From contig NZ_BOMI01000021.1 in assembly GCF_016862115.1 (NCBI RefSeq), positions 186,001 to 250,000 on the forward strand: a DNA stretch of 64,000 bases. Direction: 5' to 3'. The position numbers and the translations under genes were made by a program. Position 1 is the first letter of the stretch. Each line of letters starts with the position of its first letter. Source of the stretch: Paractinoplanes deccanensis. Lineage in GTDB: Bacteria > Actinomycetota > Actinomycetes > Mycobacteriales > Micromonosporaceae. The notes below the pieces were generated by a model. It was not told the DNA's origin. It was given only the letters and a program-made list of their open reading frames with translations, and did no database searches. This document shows positions 44,204 through 53,637 of this stretch, piece after piece.

Positions 44204-47200
44204 TCACAAGCCCTTGAGGACGAGTGACAGCAATCCGTGCTCGAGCCCGATGACCATGTGATCACCGATGCGGCGACATGCGCGCGCCCGGTGATGGACA
44301 GGAATCACCCGATGGGCGCGTCCCAGTCGGGGATTCCACAGCCGGACGGTGCGGTCCAGACTCGCCGACACCAAGACCTGGTGCCCGGCCACGTCGGCAA
44401 CGTCGAGGCCGGTCACAGCTGCGGTATGACCTGTCAGAACCCTGATGAGCCGACCGTCCTCAGCATTCCACAAGCGGATGCTGCGGTCCGCGCCGCCGGT
44501 GACCAGCACCGTCCGTTCCTCGAGGACGATCGAACACAGGGCGTCGACCGCACCCTGATGCCCGTGCTGTTCCCATGCCACGCAGCCGTCGCTGCGCCAG
44601 AAGCGGACCACCCCGCTGTTGTCCCCCGAAGCCATCGCAGTTCTTTCGGCCCGGCGGACTGCGGCCAGTGAGGTCACCCAGTCGCGATGGCCGACCAAGA
44701 GGCCGCGGATCGTGGCGGTGCGGGGATCCCAGAGACGTATCGTCTGGTCCTCACCGGCCGAGGCAACAAGAAGGCCATCTTCACCGGGAAACACGGCTAT
44801 CGCGTTGACCTGATCGGAATGCTGCCGGAATTCGCGAACCAGTTCCTCGTCAGTCAGGTCCCAAAGCTCGACGGTGGGGATCCGGCAGGCCGCCGCGAGG
44901 TACAGCGTTTCCTCATCCTCGACGACGCCGAGAGCGTTCACCGTTCCGGCGTGAGTGCGTAGTTCGATACGCGGCTTCCCGTTCGCTGAGTCGTGAAGGC
45001 GGACTACACCGTCGCTGTGGCCGGCCACAACCAGAGTGTCGGCACCCACACGCACACCACACACGTCGGCGACAGCGCCGGGCAACGCGCTTACCGCGAC
45101 CTTCTGCGGCAGTTCCTCCGCCGGGTTCCAGAGCCGGACAGTTCCGTCGTCTCCCGCGGTCGCGAGCATGTGGGGACCGGGCATCGGCAGCGCGCAGATT
45201 GCCCGAATCCAGCTCGCGTGGCCGTGCAGCGTTGAGCGCTCGGTCAACGTGGCGACGTCCCACAGCCGCACCGTGCCGTCCTCGCTGGTGGCAGCCAGCA
45301 GGTCCCCCTCGGATCCGCGGACCGTGCACAGGTCGGTGACCGGGCTGCCGCCGCCGGACAGTGCGGCGTGAAGCTCTCCGGTCAGGGGATCCCAGACCCT
45401 GACTATGCCGTCGTAGCCGCCCGACGCCAGGAGAGCGCCATCCGGCTCGGCAACGGCGTACAACGTCGTCAGCCATCCGGCACCGGCCCGGAGCGTTTGC
45501 TGGAGGCCGCCGGTCAACGGGTCCCACAGGCGGATGGTTCCGTCGACGCCCGTGGTGGCGAGCATCCCGTACGGTCCTGCCGGCACGTGGGTCACTGCCG
45601 TGACCCAGCCCGTGTGACCGGTCAGTGTGTGAATCGCGAGACCGCCGGCCACATCCCAGATCCGAACTCGCCTGTCGTCGCCCGCAGAGGCGAGCAGATC
45701 GCCGCTCGGCAGCGGCAGGGCGCACAGGTTGCGCACCCAGTCACCATGGCCGTGAAGGCTGTGCAGCCGCACACCCGAGCGTGGATCCCAGATTCCTATC
45801 GTGCCGTCGTGGCTGGCGGTGGCGAGTCGTGTGTAGCCTCCCGCGGTGACCGCGCAGAGGCCACGAATGCAGTCGTCGTGACAGGAGATGACCCTGACCG
45901 TCTGATTGGTGAGAGGGTCCCACAGCCGGACCGTGCCGTCCTCTCCCGCCGAGGCCAGCAGATGCCGCCCGTCGACCTCGATGGCGCAGACGTCGTGGAC
46001 AGCGAGGGAGTGACCGTCTAGAACGGCGCTCTCGAGCCGTGGCGGTGTGGTCGCCCAGTTGGCCTCGTACGGCATGTCCATGGCGCCCGAACTCATGCCG
46101 GCACGCAGATCGTCGAGTCGGTCGACGACCGAGAACAGTGCCGCCCGCTCCTCCGGTGGGGCGTGAAACGCTTGTGGGGTGCGCTGAAGCAGGCGCCGGC
46201 GTGCCTGTCCCGATTCGGAGCGGCCTGAGCCGGCTACGGGCAGGAGTCTGTCCAGGCGCGCGTGCAAGAGGTACTCATCGTCGTTGAGCAGGTCGTCGAC
46301 CGACCCGGCGCGCGCGGCATGCTGAGGCAGCGAGCGCAGAAGGTACTGCGGGGCGGCAGCCCAGGTCTCCTTGCGGCCGAGGCCCGTCCAGGTGCTTACC
46401 AATCGCTGTTCGTCGGAGACCCACTGGCCGGTAGCTCGCCGCTCGGTCAACAGCGCATCGTTGAGCGCCTGGTGAAAGAGCCGGTAGATGGGCCTTCCCG
46501 GATCTCCGGACTCCACCAGGAAATTGGCTGCCGATGTTCGAGCGAACTCGCCTAACTGCCCCAGTGTCACGGTGGCGCCTAGAGCGGCGACGGCCGCTTG
46601 CCACAGCCGCAGAGGCAGGCCCGGAGTCTCAGCGTAGGCGAGCGCGGTCAACACCAGCCGCGCCGGAACCTTCCCGGCGTTGGGTAGCTCCGTGACGTAC
46701 TCGTGGAGCGTGTCGCCGACAGTGGCGGTGAACGCGACGTGTCGTGGATCGACCGGGGTCAGGTCGCGTAGAGCCCGGGTGCGTGCCACCAAACCCGCGA
46801 TGAGGAAGTTTCGGTCGGCGAGAGCGGCGATGCGCGCGGCTAGTGGTGCGGCGACTGCCGGGTCGGCGTAGGGTGCAAAATCTCGATCCGCCCCCGTGAG
46901 CTGCAGGGTTGCCTGCGCGTAGTCGGCCAGGTCTCCGGGGGAGAAGTACTCCGGCGCGTCCAGGTCAATCTTCTCGGCGTCCGAGCCGAACGCGCCGAGA
47001 AGGTCACCGAGGTCGTCGGTGCGCCGGGTGCCCACCACCACCTGCGCTCCCAGATGCCCGCACGTACGAGCCAGTGGAACCAGCACCTTGTCCACCAGTT
47101 CGCGTGTATCCGCGGGGGTGGCCGCCTCGTCCAAGGCATCCACCACCACGTTGAAGCGGGCCGGGCGAGACTCGAGACGATGGCGGAGCGCGGGAATCAG

Positions 47201-48253
47201 ATCTGCCGTGGCGTTCGGAAGTCCCGTACCTATGCCACGGGCGATCTCCCCGGCGACCTCGAGCGCCGTCTTGCCCTTGGCATGGACAGCGCAGGCGACC
47301 GAGCCGACGGTGGCTCGTTCGGCGGTGTCTTCAGCAGGCAGGGCCTCGTTGATCTCGGCGTCGGCGGTGGTAACCACCCGGCCCAGCACGGCAGACTTGC
47401 CGACGCCCGGCGAGCCGGTGACTACCATAGGCCGCCCGTCGGCGTCCGGGCGATCGAGGAACTGACGGATTCGCCGCAGCGCGGCCGACCGGCCACGAAA
47501 CCGATGTCCGGTTTCCGCGCCAGAGGCGACCCCGCGAGCGCGAGGAAGCCAATGTCGGCGTGCTTCCCCGTCCGTCGCCAAGGTCCAGCCCCAGGCGGCG
47601 TGCGTCAACTCGTCGGCGTCAGCCAGCCGCCACGCGTCGAGCGTCGACAGTTTCATGCCGGGAAGGTGTTCGTCCGCGTACGCGAGGGTGAGCGCCTGAC
47701 CTGATTCCGTCGCCGGATCGGCAGCCACGATGATCCCTACGACAGCGTCGTAGTCGGGAGACCAGAGCGCGGCGCCGCTGAACCCTTGCGTGACGCCCGT
47801 GCCGCGTCCGCTCCCCATCTGGATGCGCCCGTAACCGCCTTCACCGTCGATGACGCCGGTCGCCGGGCGGCCCCCGTCACTGTGCCGCGGAAACCCATAG
47901 GCTCGCCAAGTCTTGCCGATGAGGTCGTGGCCGGATGGGCGGCGGAGACGGGCCGGCTCTACGCCAGGGGGCACGGGCTCGTCCAGCTCCAGGAGAACCA
48001 GGTCGAGCCTGCCTTCCGTGCGTCCGTTGAAGGCGCATGCCCGCACTCGACGGCGCATGCCCGGCGCCACATGGAAGGCTCGGGGGAACGCGACCCACAG
48101 GTCACGCAGTGATTCCTCCTGAAACGCCACATGCTCGCAGGCGAGGACGAGCTTGTCGGCGATGACGACGCCGGCGCCCAGGGGCGCTTCGTCGTATGGA
48201 TTTCCGTGGAGGGCCACGGCCCATGACTCAGCGGGCAAACCGGTCGCGCTCAT
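44204..48253 (-). CDS. Trypsin-STAND NTPase-WD40 protein
   Basis: 1349 residues. The N-terminal trypsin-like peptidase has a complete triad: His41 in LACEHV, Asp84 in RLDLVLLE and Ser159 in TQGFSGAAL. A STAND-type NTPase follows, with Walker A GSPGVGKSAVL near 281 and Walker B FNVVVDALDEA. From about 700 to the end are 14 WD40 repeats (GTVRLWDP-type endings), enough for two seven-bladed propellers. There is no signal peptide, so the protease is intracellular and probably held inactive until the WD40 sensor binds a trigger. The gene lies seven bases behind the Trypco1 gene. This is a known style of bacterial conflict/immune effector. Confidence 0.92.
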   Translation of the reverse strand: MSATGLPAESWAVALHGNPYDEAPLGAGVVIADKLVLACEHVAFQEESLRDLWVAFPRAFHVAPGMRRRVRACAFNGRTEGRLDLVLLELDEPVPPGVEPARLRRPSGHDLIGKTWRAYGFPRHSDGGRPATGVIDGEGGYGRIQMGSGRGTGVTQGFSGAALWSPDYDAVVGIIVAADPATESGQALTLAYADEHLPGMKLSTLDAWRLADADELTHAAWGWTLATDGEARRHWLPRARGVASGAETGHRFRGRSAALRRIRQFLDRPDADGRPMVVTGSPGVGKSAVLGRVVTTADAEINEALPAEDTAERATVGSVACAVHAKGKTALEVAGEIARGIGTGLPNATADLIPALRHRLESRPARFNVVVDALDEAATPADTRELVDKVLVPLARTCGHLGAQVVVGTRRTDDLGDLLGAFGSDAEKIDLDAPEYFSPGDLADYAQATLQLTGADRDFAPYADPAVAAPLAARIAALADRNFLIAGLVARTRALRDLTPVDPRHVAFTATVGDTLHEYVTELPNAGKVPARLVLTALAYAETPGLPLRLWQAAVAALGATVTLGQLGEFARTSAANFLVESGDPGRPIYRLFHQALNDALLTERRATGQWVSDEQRLVSTWTGLGRKETWAAAPQYLLRSLPQHAARAGSVDDLLNDDEYLLHARLDRLLPVAGSGRSESGQARRRLLQRTPQAFHAPPEERAALFSVVDRLDDLRAGMSSGAMDMPYEANWATTPPRLESAVLDGHSLAVHDVCAIEVDGRHLLASAGEDGTVRLWDPLTNQTVRVISCHDDCIRGLCAVTAGGYTRLATASHDGTIGIWDPRSGVRLHSLHGHGDWVRNLCALPLPSGDLLASAGDDRRVRIWDVAGGLAIHTLTGHTGWVTAVTHVPAGPYGMLATTGVDGTIRLWDPLTGGLQQTLRAGAGWLTTLYAVAEPDGALLASGGYDGIVRVWDPLTGELHAALSGGGSPVTDLCTVRGSEGDLLAATSEDGTVRLWDVATLTERSTLHGHASWIRAICALPMPGPHMLATAGDDGTVRLWNPAEELPQKVAVSALPGAVADVCGVRVGADTLVVAGHSDGVVRLHDSANGKPRIELRTHAGTVNALGVVEDEETLYLAAACRIPTVELWDLTDEELVREFRQHSDQVNAIAVFPGEDGLLVASAGEDQTIRLWDPRTATIRGLLVGHRDWVTSLAAVRRAERTAMASGDNSGVVRFWRSDGCVAWEQHGHQGAVDALCSIVLEERTVLVTGGADRSIRLWNAEDGRLIRVLTGHTAAVTGLDVADVAGHQVLVSASLDRTVRLWNPRLGRAHRVIPVHHRARACRRIGDHMVIGLEHGLLSLVLKGL

Positions 48254-48260
48254 CGCGACA

Positions 48261-48590
48261 TCAGCCGCCGGCGAGGGGTCCCGGATGTGCCCCGCTTTCC
48301 GGTTGCCAGGAGAGCGTGATCTCGAAGTTGGCCTCGCTCGCGGCCTTCGCCACGATCCAGTTGGCTGTGCCGGTGACCTTGATGCCGAACTTCACCTGCA
48401 CCGAGTCGGGAGCGAGCTGCTGCACCTGGTCCAGCACCGCACGAGCGGCTTCGATCGAGGGTGCTGCCGCCTCACGTACCCACCCGGCGATGTCGCCCAA
48501 CCCGGCGGGCTGGAAGCCGGCGGGCGGCTCGAACTCGAATTGGGCGACGGTCTTGTCGTCCACCTGGTATCGCACGACCTCGGAAGACAC
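48261..48590 (-). CDS. Trypco1 (CU044_2847) family protein
   Basis: 109 residues. The pattern EVVRYQVDD near the start, a central helix and VKFGIKVTGTANWIVAKAAS...FEITLSW at the end match the trypsin-co-occurring domain 1 family. Its members are encoded next to trypsin-domain conflict proteins. GTG 48590 is chosen because GGAGG lies nine bases upstream; GTG 48596 is too close to that site. It is co-transcribed with the trypsin-STAND-WD40 gene and is probably its regulator, inhibitor or substrate. Confidence 0.82.
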   Translation of the reverse strand: MSSEVVRYQVDDKTVAQFEFEPPAGFQPAGLGDIAGWVREAAAPSIEAARAVLDQVQQLAPDSVQVKFGIKVTGTANWIVAKAASEANFEITLSWQPESGAHPGPLAGG

Positions 48591-48950
48591 CGCCACAACC
48601 CTCCAAAGCGTCGTGTGGGCGTACCTGAAGGACGGGCACACGACATGAAGACTCCCCGCCCGGAGACATGTTTCCCACGACGACCCCGGAACGCAATGGG
48701 CCAACCGTTGATCAATTCTGTCGACCGTGGTGGCGATCGTCTCAACCTCACGTCACCAGCGGGTCTGGAGATCAATATCAGTTTTGTCGTATTTTTGCGG
48801 CCTCAGTGGGACCTTGCGCCCCGCCGATACCGTCGGCAGAATCGGGGCCGGCCCGGAGGCGCGTTCCCGGGCGCATCCCTTGATCATTATTTCCGCCATC
48901 GGCGCCGACGCCCGAATCCGGGGATGTGGCGCCGGAGAGAGGCAACGGGC
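48591..48950. promoter_or_regulatory. 360-bp divergent intergenic region of a conflict locus
   Basis: This gap separates the Trypco1/trypsin operon (minus) from the wHTH-like/HerA operon (plus). It contains two AT-richer islands, near 48710-48800 and 48877-48895, which stand out in this genome and may hold the two promoters. No confident -35/-10 pair, repeat or gene was found. Its low GC and the unusual codon use of the flanking plus-strand gene hint at horizontal acquisition. Confidence 0.4.
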
Positions 48951-49610
48951 ATGCCGGATAAGGAACTGACCGTCGCGCAACGTATGACGCTCCTGGCCTT
49001 GATGATCAAGGCGGGAACCCTGCCGCGGACGTTCCTGGCCAACACGGTCAAAATCAGCCTCGATAAGACGAAGCGTACCGAGCTTGTCGCACAAAAACTG
49101 ATTACGGTGACCGAAAGTCCCATCATTCTCGAACTCACCGAGGAAGGTTGGGGAAGGGCCATCCAAGAGTTTGAGAAAGGTGTACCGCAACGTGGCGGAG
49201 CGCTCGGCGGTACGCTTTATCTTCTCCTCGGCTTCCTGCGCGCACATTTCGAGCGTAACGATCTTTCGGCGGCTGAGTTCTTCGCTTCTATCTCGTCACA
49301 GCAGTCCCCAGGATTCGCCTCGACACCGGAGCCGGCCGACGATTCCGACATCGAAGCGGAGATCCGCAGGGCATACGATGGCGCGGCGCCGAGGCCAGGG
49401 GCCTACGTCATGCTGGAAGATCTGCGTAAGGCTCTGCCGAGTGGATTCGGCGCCGGCGCTGTGGACGATGCATTGCTGCGCCTCGACCGCGCTCCCGACG
49501 TGCACCTCATCCCGGAGTCCAACCAGAAGGTGTTGACTCGAGGCCAGCGTGATGCGGCGATCCGCATCGGCAACCAGGACATGCACCTTCTCGCCATCCG
49601 TGCCAGATGA
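48951..49610 (+). CDS. Winged-helix-like partner protein of a HerA-type ATPase
   Basis: 219 residues. Residues 5-70 (RMTLLALMIKAGTLPRTFLA, LVAQKLITV, LELTEEGWG) resemble a winged helix with a wing at ITVTESPII. The rest is helical with an acidic linker near 130. ATG 48951 has a GAGAGG site. Its stop overlaps the ATPase start by ATGA, so the two are made together. Codon use is less GC-biased than in most of the window. It may be the DNA-binding or regulatory subunit of the ATPase. The family is not recognised. Confidence 0.75.
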   Translation: MPDKELTVAQRMTLLALMIKAGTLPRTFLANTVKISLDKTKRTELVAQKLITVTESPIILELTEEGWGRAIQEFEKGVPQRGGALGGTLYLLLGFLRAHFERNDLSAAEFFASISSQQSPGFASTPEPADDSDIEAEIRRAYDGAAPRPGAYVMLEDLRKALPSGFGAGAVDDALLRLDRAPDVHLIPESNQKVLTRGQRDAAIRIGNQDMHLLAIRAR

Positions 49611-52600
49611 ACGAAGAACAACGCCGTGCGCTGACGGCGCTTCGCTTCAACTGGGCACCGACCCCGGACGACGTATGGCGGCCCGCGCCCTTCCACGTCG
49701 AGGGTTTGCAGCGAGACGTCGTGCAGACCGTACTCGACGGTGTGGGAGAGGCTCGGCGCAGCACGGAGTCCAGCCCCATCGGCGTGGCCATCCTTGGGCA
49801 ACGCGGTACGGGAAAGACGCATCTTCTAGGCGCGGTCCGCGAACGGGTGCAGGCTGAAGGCGGCTACTTCTTCCTCATCAGCCTGCTCGAAACGAGCGCC
49901 TTCTGGCGGAGCACGGCTCTTTCCGTCCTGGACGGCTTCGCGAGGCCGACCGCGGGTGGAAGCAACCAGCTCAAGACCTTCCTGCGTCGCCTGGTGGATA
50001 CCATCAGCGCTCCCCGCGCTGTGCGACGAGCGGTCATTGGCGAGACTGAGCTGAGCCGGCCGGCGCTCGATGCCTTCGCCGACCTGATCCGCAAGCACAA
50101 CCGGCAGATCGGAATCGAATGCCAGGACACCGCGCGCGCGCTCGCCCTTCAGGCCGCCGACGCTTCACGAACTCAGGACATCGGGTACGAGTTCCTGTGC
50201 TCCAACGATGAGGAGGAGCCCGGCGACCGCGCAGCGTGGGGCATGCGCCGCGGCAAGCGATCCGCCCAGGAGGTGATCCGCGACATCTCCCGTCTGCTCG
50301 CCTTGACCGGGCCGACGGTGATCGCAGTCGACCAGATCGACCTGCTGATCGCGCAGTCGACGAAGGCCACCAACGCCAAGGGTGACAGGGTAACCGACTG
50401 GCAGCAGGCACTGTTGCTCGAACAGATCGCGGGCGGCCTGATGGCGCTTCGGGAAACGACCCGTCGCTCCTTGTCCGTAGTCACGTGCCTGCCGAAAACC
50501 TGGATGGACATCACGACCGAAGCGACAGACACCGTTCAGGATCGCTTCCGCGAAGCAGCGCCGCTGCGCCGCATCGCCACCGCGGACCTGGGCCGTGAAC
50601 TGGTGGAGAAGCGCTTCGCGCCCCTTTTCGACGAAGTCGGCTTCGTTCCGCCCTATCTTACTTGGCCTATTTCGCCCGAAGCCTTCGCCGAGGCGCCCGG
50701 CTTCACTCCGCGCGAGCTGCTCCGGACGATCGACGGCCATGTCCGTGCGTGTCTGGCCACCGGGATGGTGACGGAGCTGCGGAACCTCAACCCGACGAGA
50801 GCAGCGGCGGCGGACCAGACAGTCGCTCCTGCGCAACCGCTGGACACTTTGTCCGGAGCGGACTTGGTCGGCATCGACGACAGCTACGCCGAGCTGGTGC
50901 GGCATGCCGACTCGCACGCCGCGCTCGACCAGCAGTTCGAAGACACCGAGGTTCCGGCCATTCTCGCGGCGGGCCTCACGGCCTGGATCGCCGAGCAGGG
51001 CCCTGTCGGCGAGCGCTTCAGCATCGACCCGCAGGCCGGCGGAAAGCCCGCCCTTCATGCCCGGCTTCGACGCAGCCTGAGCGGTGAGGACGCCGATGAC
51101 GTCAAATCTGAGGACGAGGAGCACTGGGCCTTCCGAGCCGTCGGCGCCACACACCCTATCGCCGTGCTCAACCGCATCCGCAACGCGGTGACCACGGCCG
51201 GCCTGACCAAGGGCATCGCCAAGCGGCGGCTCTTTCTGCTGCGCAACCTCGACGTCAATCCCTGGTCGAAAGGCACCCGTACTCAGGAGACCGTGAAGGA
51301 TCTCATCGACGCCGGTGGTCGAGTCCTGTCCTTCACCGACGAAGATGTCAGGCGGCTGACCGCGCTGTCCGGACTGATCGCTAAGTACGGCGCCGAGCCG
51401 CTGGTGCCGTGGTTCCGCGACCGCCGGCCGACAGCCTCGATCGGGCTGATCCAGGAAAGTCTGGGAGCCGCGCCGGCTGGCCCCTCGTCCCCCGGCGCAG
51501 CGGAGCCGAGTCCTCCGGTCCGAGGTGGTGCCCCCACGGTCGGCGACACCGAGTCGGCGCTGCCAGACGCCCCCGCGCCGGACGAACGTGGTGTGACCGT
51601 AGGAACGGCTTCGGAGGATGGGCGCGCGGTAACTGTCGACCTCGAGGCCCTCCGGCGTCACACTGCGATCTTCGCCGGATCGGGTTCCGGAAAGACCGTA
51701 CTGATTCGCCGGCTCGTCGAGGAATGCGCGCTACGTGGCGTGTCGACCATCGTGCTTGATCCCAACAACGACCTGGCCCGGCTCGGTGAGCCCTGGCCCG
51801 ACCGCCCGGAAGCCTGGCAGGAGGGCGACGACGAGCGGGCGGCCGACTACTTCCGGACCACAGAGGTCGTCGTCTGGACGCCGAACCGCGACAGCGGGCG
51901 CCCGCTCAGCTTCCAGCCGCTTCCCGATTTCGGCGGCATCCTGGACGACCCCGATGCCTTCACCGCCGGTGTGGACGCGGCCGTGTCGGCGCTGGCTCCG
52001 CATGCCCGTGTGGACGGCAAGACCGATAAGGCCATTCTCGGCCGGGCGGTGCTGCGAGAGGCGGTGATGAGCTACGCCCGGACTGGAGGCGGCCCTCTGA
52101 CCGGGCTCATCGATCTGCTGAACGATCTGCCGGAGGGCGTTAGTCTGCTCGATGATGCCACCAAGCTGGCGGGCAACATGGCCCAACTGCTCAGGGCGGC
52201 TATGGTCAACGACCCTATGTTCGGGGGCCGTGGCGCACCGGTCGATCCCGGTGAGCTCTTCACCCCGTCGCCGGGCCTGCGCGCTCGGATTTCGGTGGTC
52301 AGCTTCGTGGGCCTGCCGGACGAGCAACAACGTCAGAACTTCGTCAATCAACTCCAGATCGCCCTCTTCTCGTGGATCAAGCGGCATCCCGCCGGCGACC
52401 GTCCACTCGGCGGGCTGTTCGTGATGGACGAGGCGCAGACTCTTGCGCCCTCCGGGGCGATGACGCCGTGTACCCACAGCACGTTGGCGCTCGCCTCCCA
52501 AGCGCGCAAGTATGGCCTCGGTCTGGTGTTCGCCACGCAGGCACCGAAGGGCCTGCACAACCGGATTCCCGGCAACGCCTCCACTCAGTTCTTCGGGTTG

Positions 52601-52816
52601 CTCAACAGCCCGGCGCAGATAGGGACGGCGCAGGACATGGCCCGAGCCAAAGGCAGCAATATCTCAGACATCGCCCGGCTCAAGACCGGGCAGTTCTACG
52701 CCAGCGTCGAAGGCGCGGCGTTCGTCAAAATGCAGTCCCCGCTGTGCCTCAGCTATCACCCGAGGAGCCCGCTCTCGACAGAGGAGGTGCTGGAGAAAGC
52801 ATCGTTCGGCAAGTGA
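49607..52816 (+). CDS. Tandem-ATPase protein: N-terminal STAND/ORC-like NTPase and C-terminal HerA-like ATPase
   Basis: 1069 residues. The first P-loop GQRGTGKTHL (about 64-73) and Walker B VIAVDQIDLL belong to an AAA/STAND-like module spanning ~1-420. A linker with Pro/Gly stretches precedes a HerA/FtsK-type ATPase. That module has Walker A GSGSGKTVLIRRL (about 688), strand LDPNNDLARLG, Walker B GLFVMDEAQTLAP (about 934) and an arginine-finger-like ASQARKYGLGLVFATQ. HerA ATPases translocate DNA as hexamers and pair with nucleases in defence loci. No nuclease is visible here, so DNA may be handled with the upstream partner. It is probably part of the same conflict island as the trypsin-STAND gene. 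Confidence 0.85.
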   Translation: MNEEQRRALTALRFNWAPTPDDVWRPAPFHVEGLQRDVVQTVLDGVGEARRSTESSPIGVAILGQRGTGKTHLLGAVRERVQAEGGYFFLISLLETSAFWRSTALSVLDGFARPTAGGSNQLKTFLRRLVDTISAPRAVRRAVIGETELSRPALDAFADLIRKHNRQIGIECQDTARALALQAADASRTQDIGYEFLCSNDEEEPGDRAAWGMRRGKRSAQEVIRDISRLLALTGPTVIAVDQIDLLIAQSTKATNAKGDRVTDWQQALLLEQIAGGLMALRETTRRSLSVVTCLPKTWMDITTEATDTVQDRFREAAPLRRIATADLGRELVEKRFAPLFDEVGFVPPYLTWPISPEAFAEAPGFTPRELLRTIDGHVRACLATGMVTELRNLNPTRAAAADQTVAPAQPLDTLSGADLVGIDDSYAELVRHADSHAALDQQFEDTEVPAILAAGLTAWIAEQGPVGERFSIDPQAGGKPALHARLRRSLSGEDADDVKSEDEEHWAFRAVGATHPIAVLNRIRNAVTTAGLTKGIAKRRLFLLRNLDVNPWSKGTRTQETVKDLIDAGGRVLSFTDEDVRRLTALSGLIAKYGAEPLVPWFRDRRPTASIGLIQESLGAAPAGPSSPGAAEPSPPVRGGAPTVGDTESALPDAPAPDERGVTVGTASEDGRAVTVDLEALRRHTAIFAGSGSGKTVLIRRLVEECALRGVSTIVLDPNNDLARLGEPWPDRPEAWQEGDDERAADYFRTTEVVVWTPNRDSGRPLSFQPLPDFGGILDDPDAFTAGVDAAVSALAPHARVDGKTDKAILGRAVLREAVMSYARTGGGPLTGLIDLLNDLPEGVSLLDDATKLAGNMAQLLRAAMVNDPMFGGRGAPVDPGELFTPSPGLRARISVVSFVGLPDEQQRQNFVNQLQIALFSWIKRHPAGDRPLGGLFVMDEAQTLAPSGAMTPCTHSTLALASQARKYGLGLVFATQAPKGLHNRIPGNASTQFFGLLNSPAQIGTAQDMARAKGSNISDIARLKTGQFYASVEGAAFVKMQSPLCLSYHPRSPLSTEEVLEKASFGK

Positions 52817-52917
52817 CGATGCTGAAGGACTCAGGGCGACCGCCGCCGCCCTCGGGCCCTTCGGGAGACATGCCGACCGGTAGGTGAGGTTTGCGCCAGA
52901 ATGGGTATGCGGGGGCG

Positions 52918-53637
52918 GTGAGCGGGCAGACACCGCAGCGCGGGGAGCTGGCCGGCGCCATGGCCGGGCTGGCGGGCACCCCGGATGACTCGCCGAGCGT
53001 GGATGGGCGGCTGGCGGCCATCGCGCGGCTCGCGGCCGGGCGGGTCCGCGCGGCGGAGTATGCGTCCATCACGGCGCTGCGCGGTGCGGCGTACACGTCG
53101 GTGGTGGTGAGTGACGAGCTGATCCAGGCGGTGGACGACGCCCAGTACCGCGACGAGGCCGGGCCGTGTGTGGAGGCGCTTCGCGACGGTGCTCCCGTTG
53201 CCGTGCCGGATGTCGGCGCGATCGTGCGGTGGCCGGGGTTCCACGAGGAGGCGGCTCAGCTCGGGCTGCACGCGTCGGTGTCGGTGCCGCTGTTCGCCGG
53301 GCGGGGGGAAGCCGTTGCCGTGCTCAACGTCTATGGGCGCGACCATGTGGCCATGGCACCGCTGATCGCCGGGATCCTCGTCGTGCACGGGGGGCTCGGG
53401 CGCGACGATGTCGACGAGGCGCAGCTCACCGAGCTGGACGCCGGTGGTGAGGAGCTTGTCGCCGGCTACGCCGCGGCCCTCGACGTCCGGGCCACCATCA
53501 AGCTCGCGGTCCGGCTGATCGGGGCGGCCCGGGAGTGCGGGCCGGACGAGGCGTACCTCGTGCTGTGCGCCCGGGCGGAGGAAGCCGGCACCGACCTCGC
53601 CGACGTGGCCGCCGACCTCGTCAAGAACGGGCTATGA
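52918..53637 (+). CDS. GAF-ANTAR-like sensory regulator
   Basis: 239 residues. The central GAF domain (about 35-160; YASITALRG, DEAGPCVEAL, SVSVPLFAG) is followed by an ~50-residue helical C-terminus (DVRATIKLAVRLIG, DEAYLVLCARAEEAG, LADVAADLV) that fits an ANTAR RNA-binding domain. Such proteins sense small molecules or redox state and act as antiterminators in actinobacteria. The start at GTG 52918 is a choice between it and TTG 52891; neither has a strong ribosome site. It stands alone and its end overlaps the convergent methyltransferase by six bases. Confidence 0.85.
   Translation: MSGQTPQRGELAGAMAGLAGTPDDSPSVDGRLAAIARLAAGRVRAAEYASITALRGAAYTSVVVSDELIQAVDDAQYRDEAGPCVEALRDGAPVAVPDVGAIVRWPGFHEEAAQLGLHASVSVPLFAGRGEAVAVLNVYGRDHVAMAPLIAGILVVHGGLGRDDVDEAQLTELDAGGEELVAGYAAALDVRATIKLAVRLIGAARECGPDEAYLVLCARAEEAGTDLADVAADLVKNGL

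Noticed and set aside
40326..44261. 1311-codon open frame opposite the subtilisin gene
   Set aside because: Its composition is Arg/Gly/Val-biased shadow coding; the minus strand has a complete signal peptide and S8 triad.
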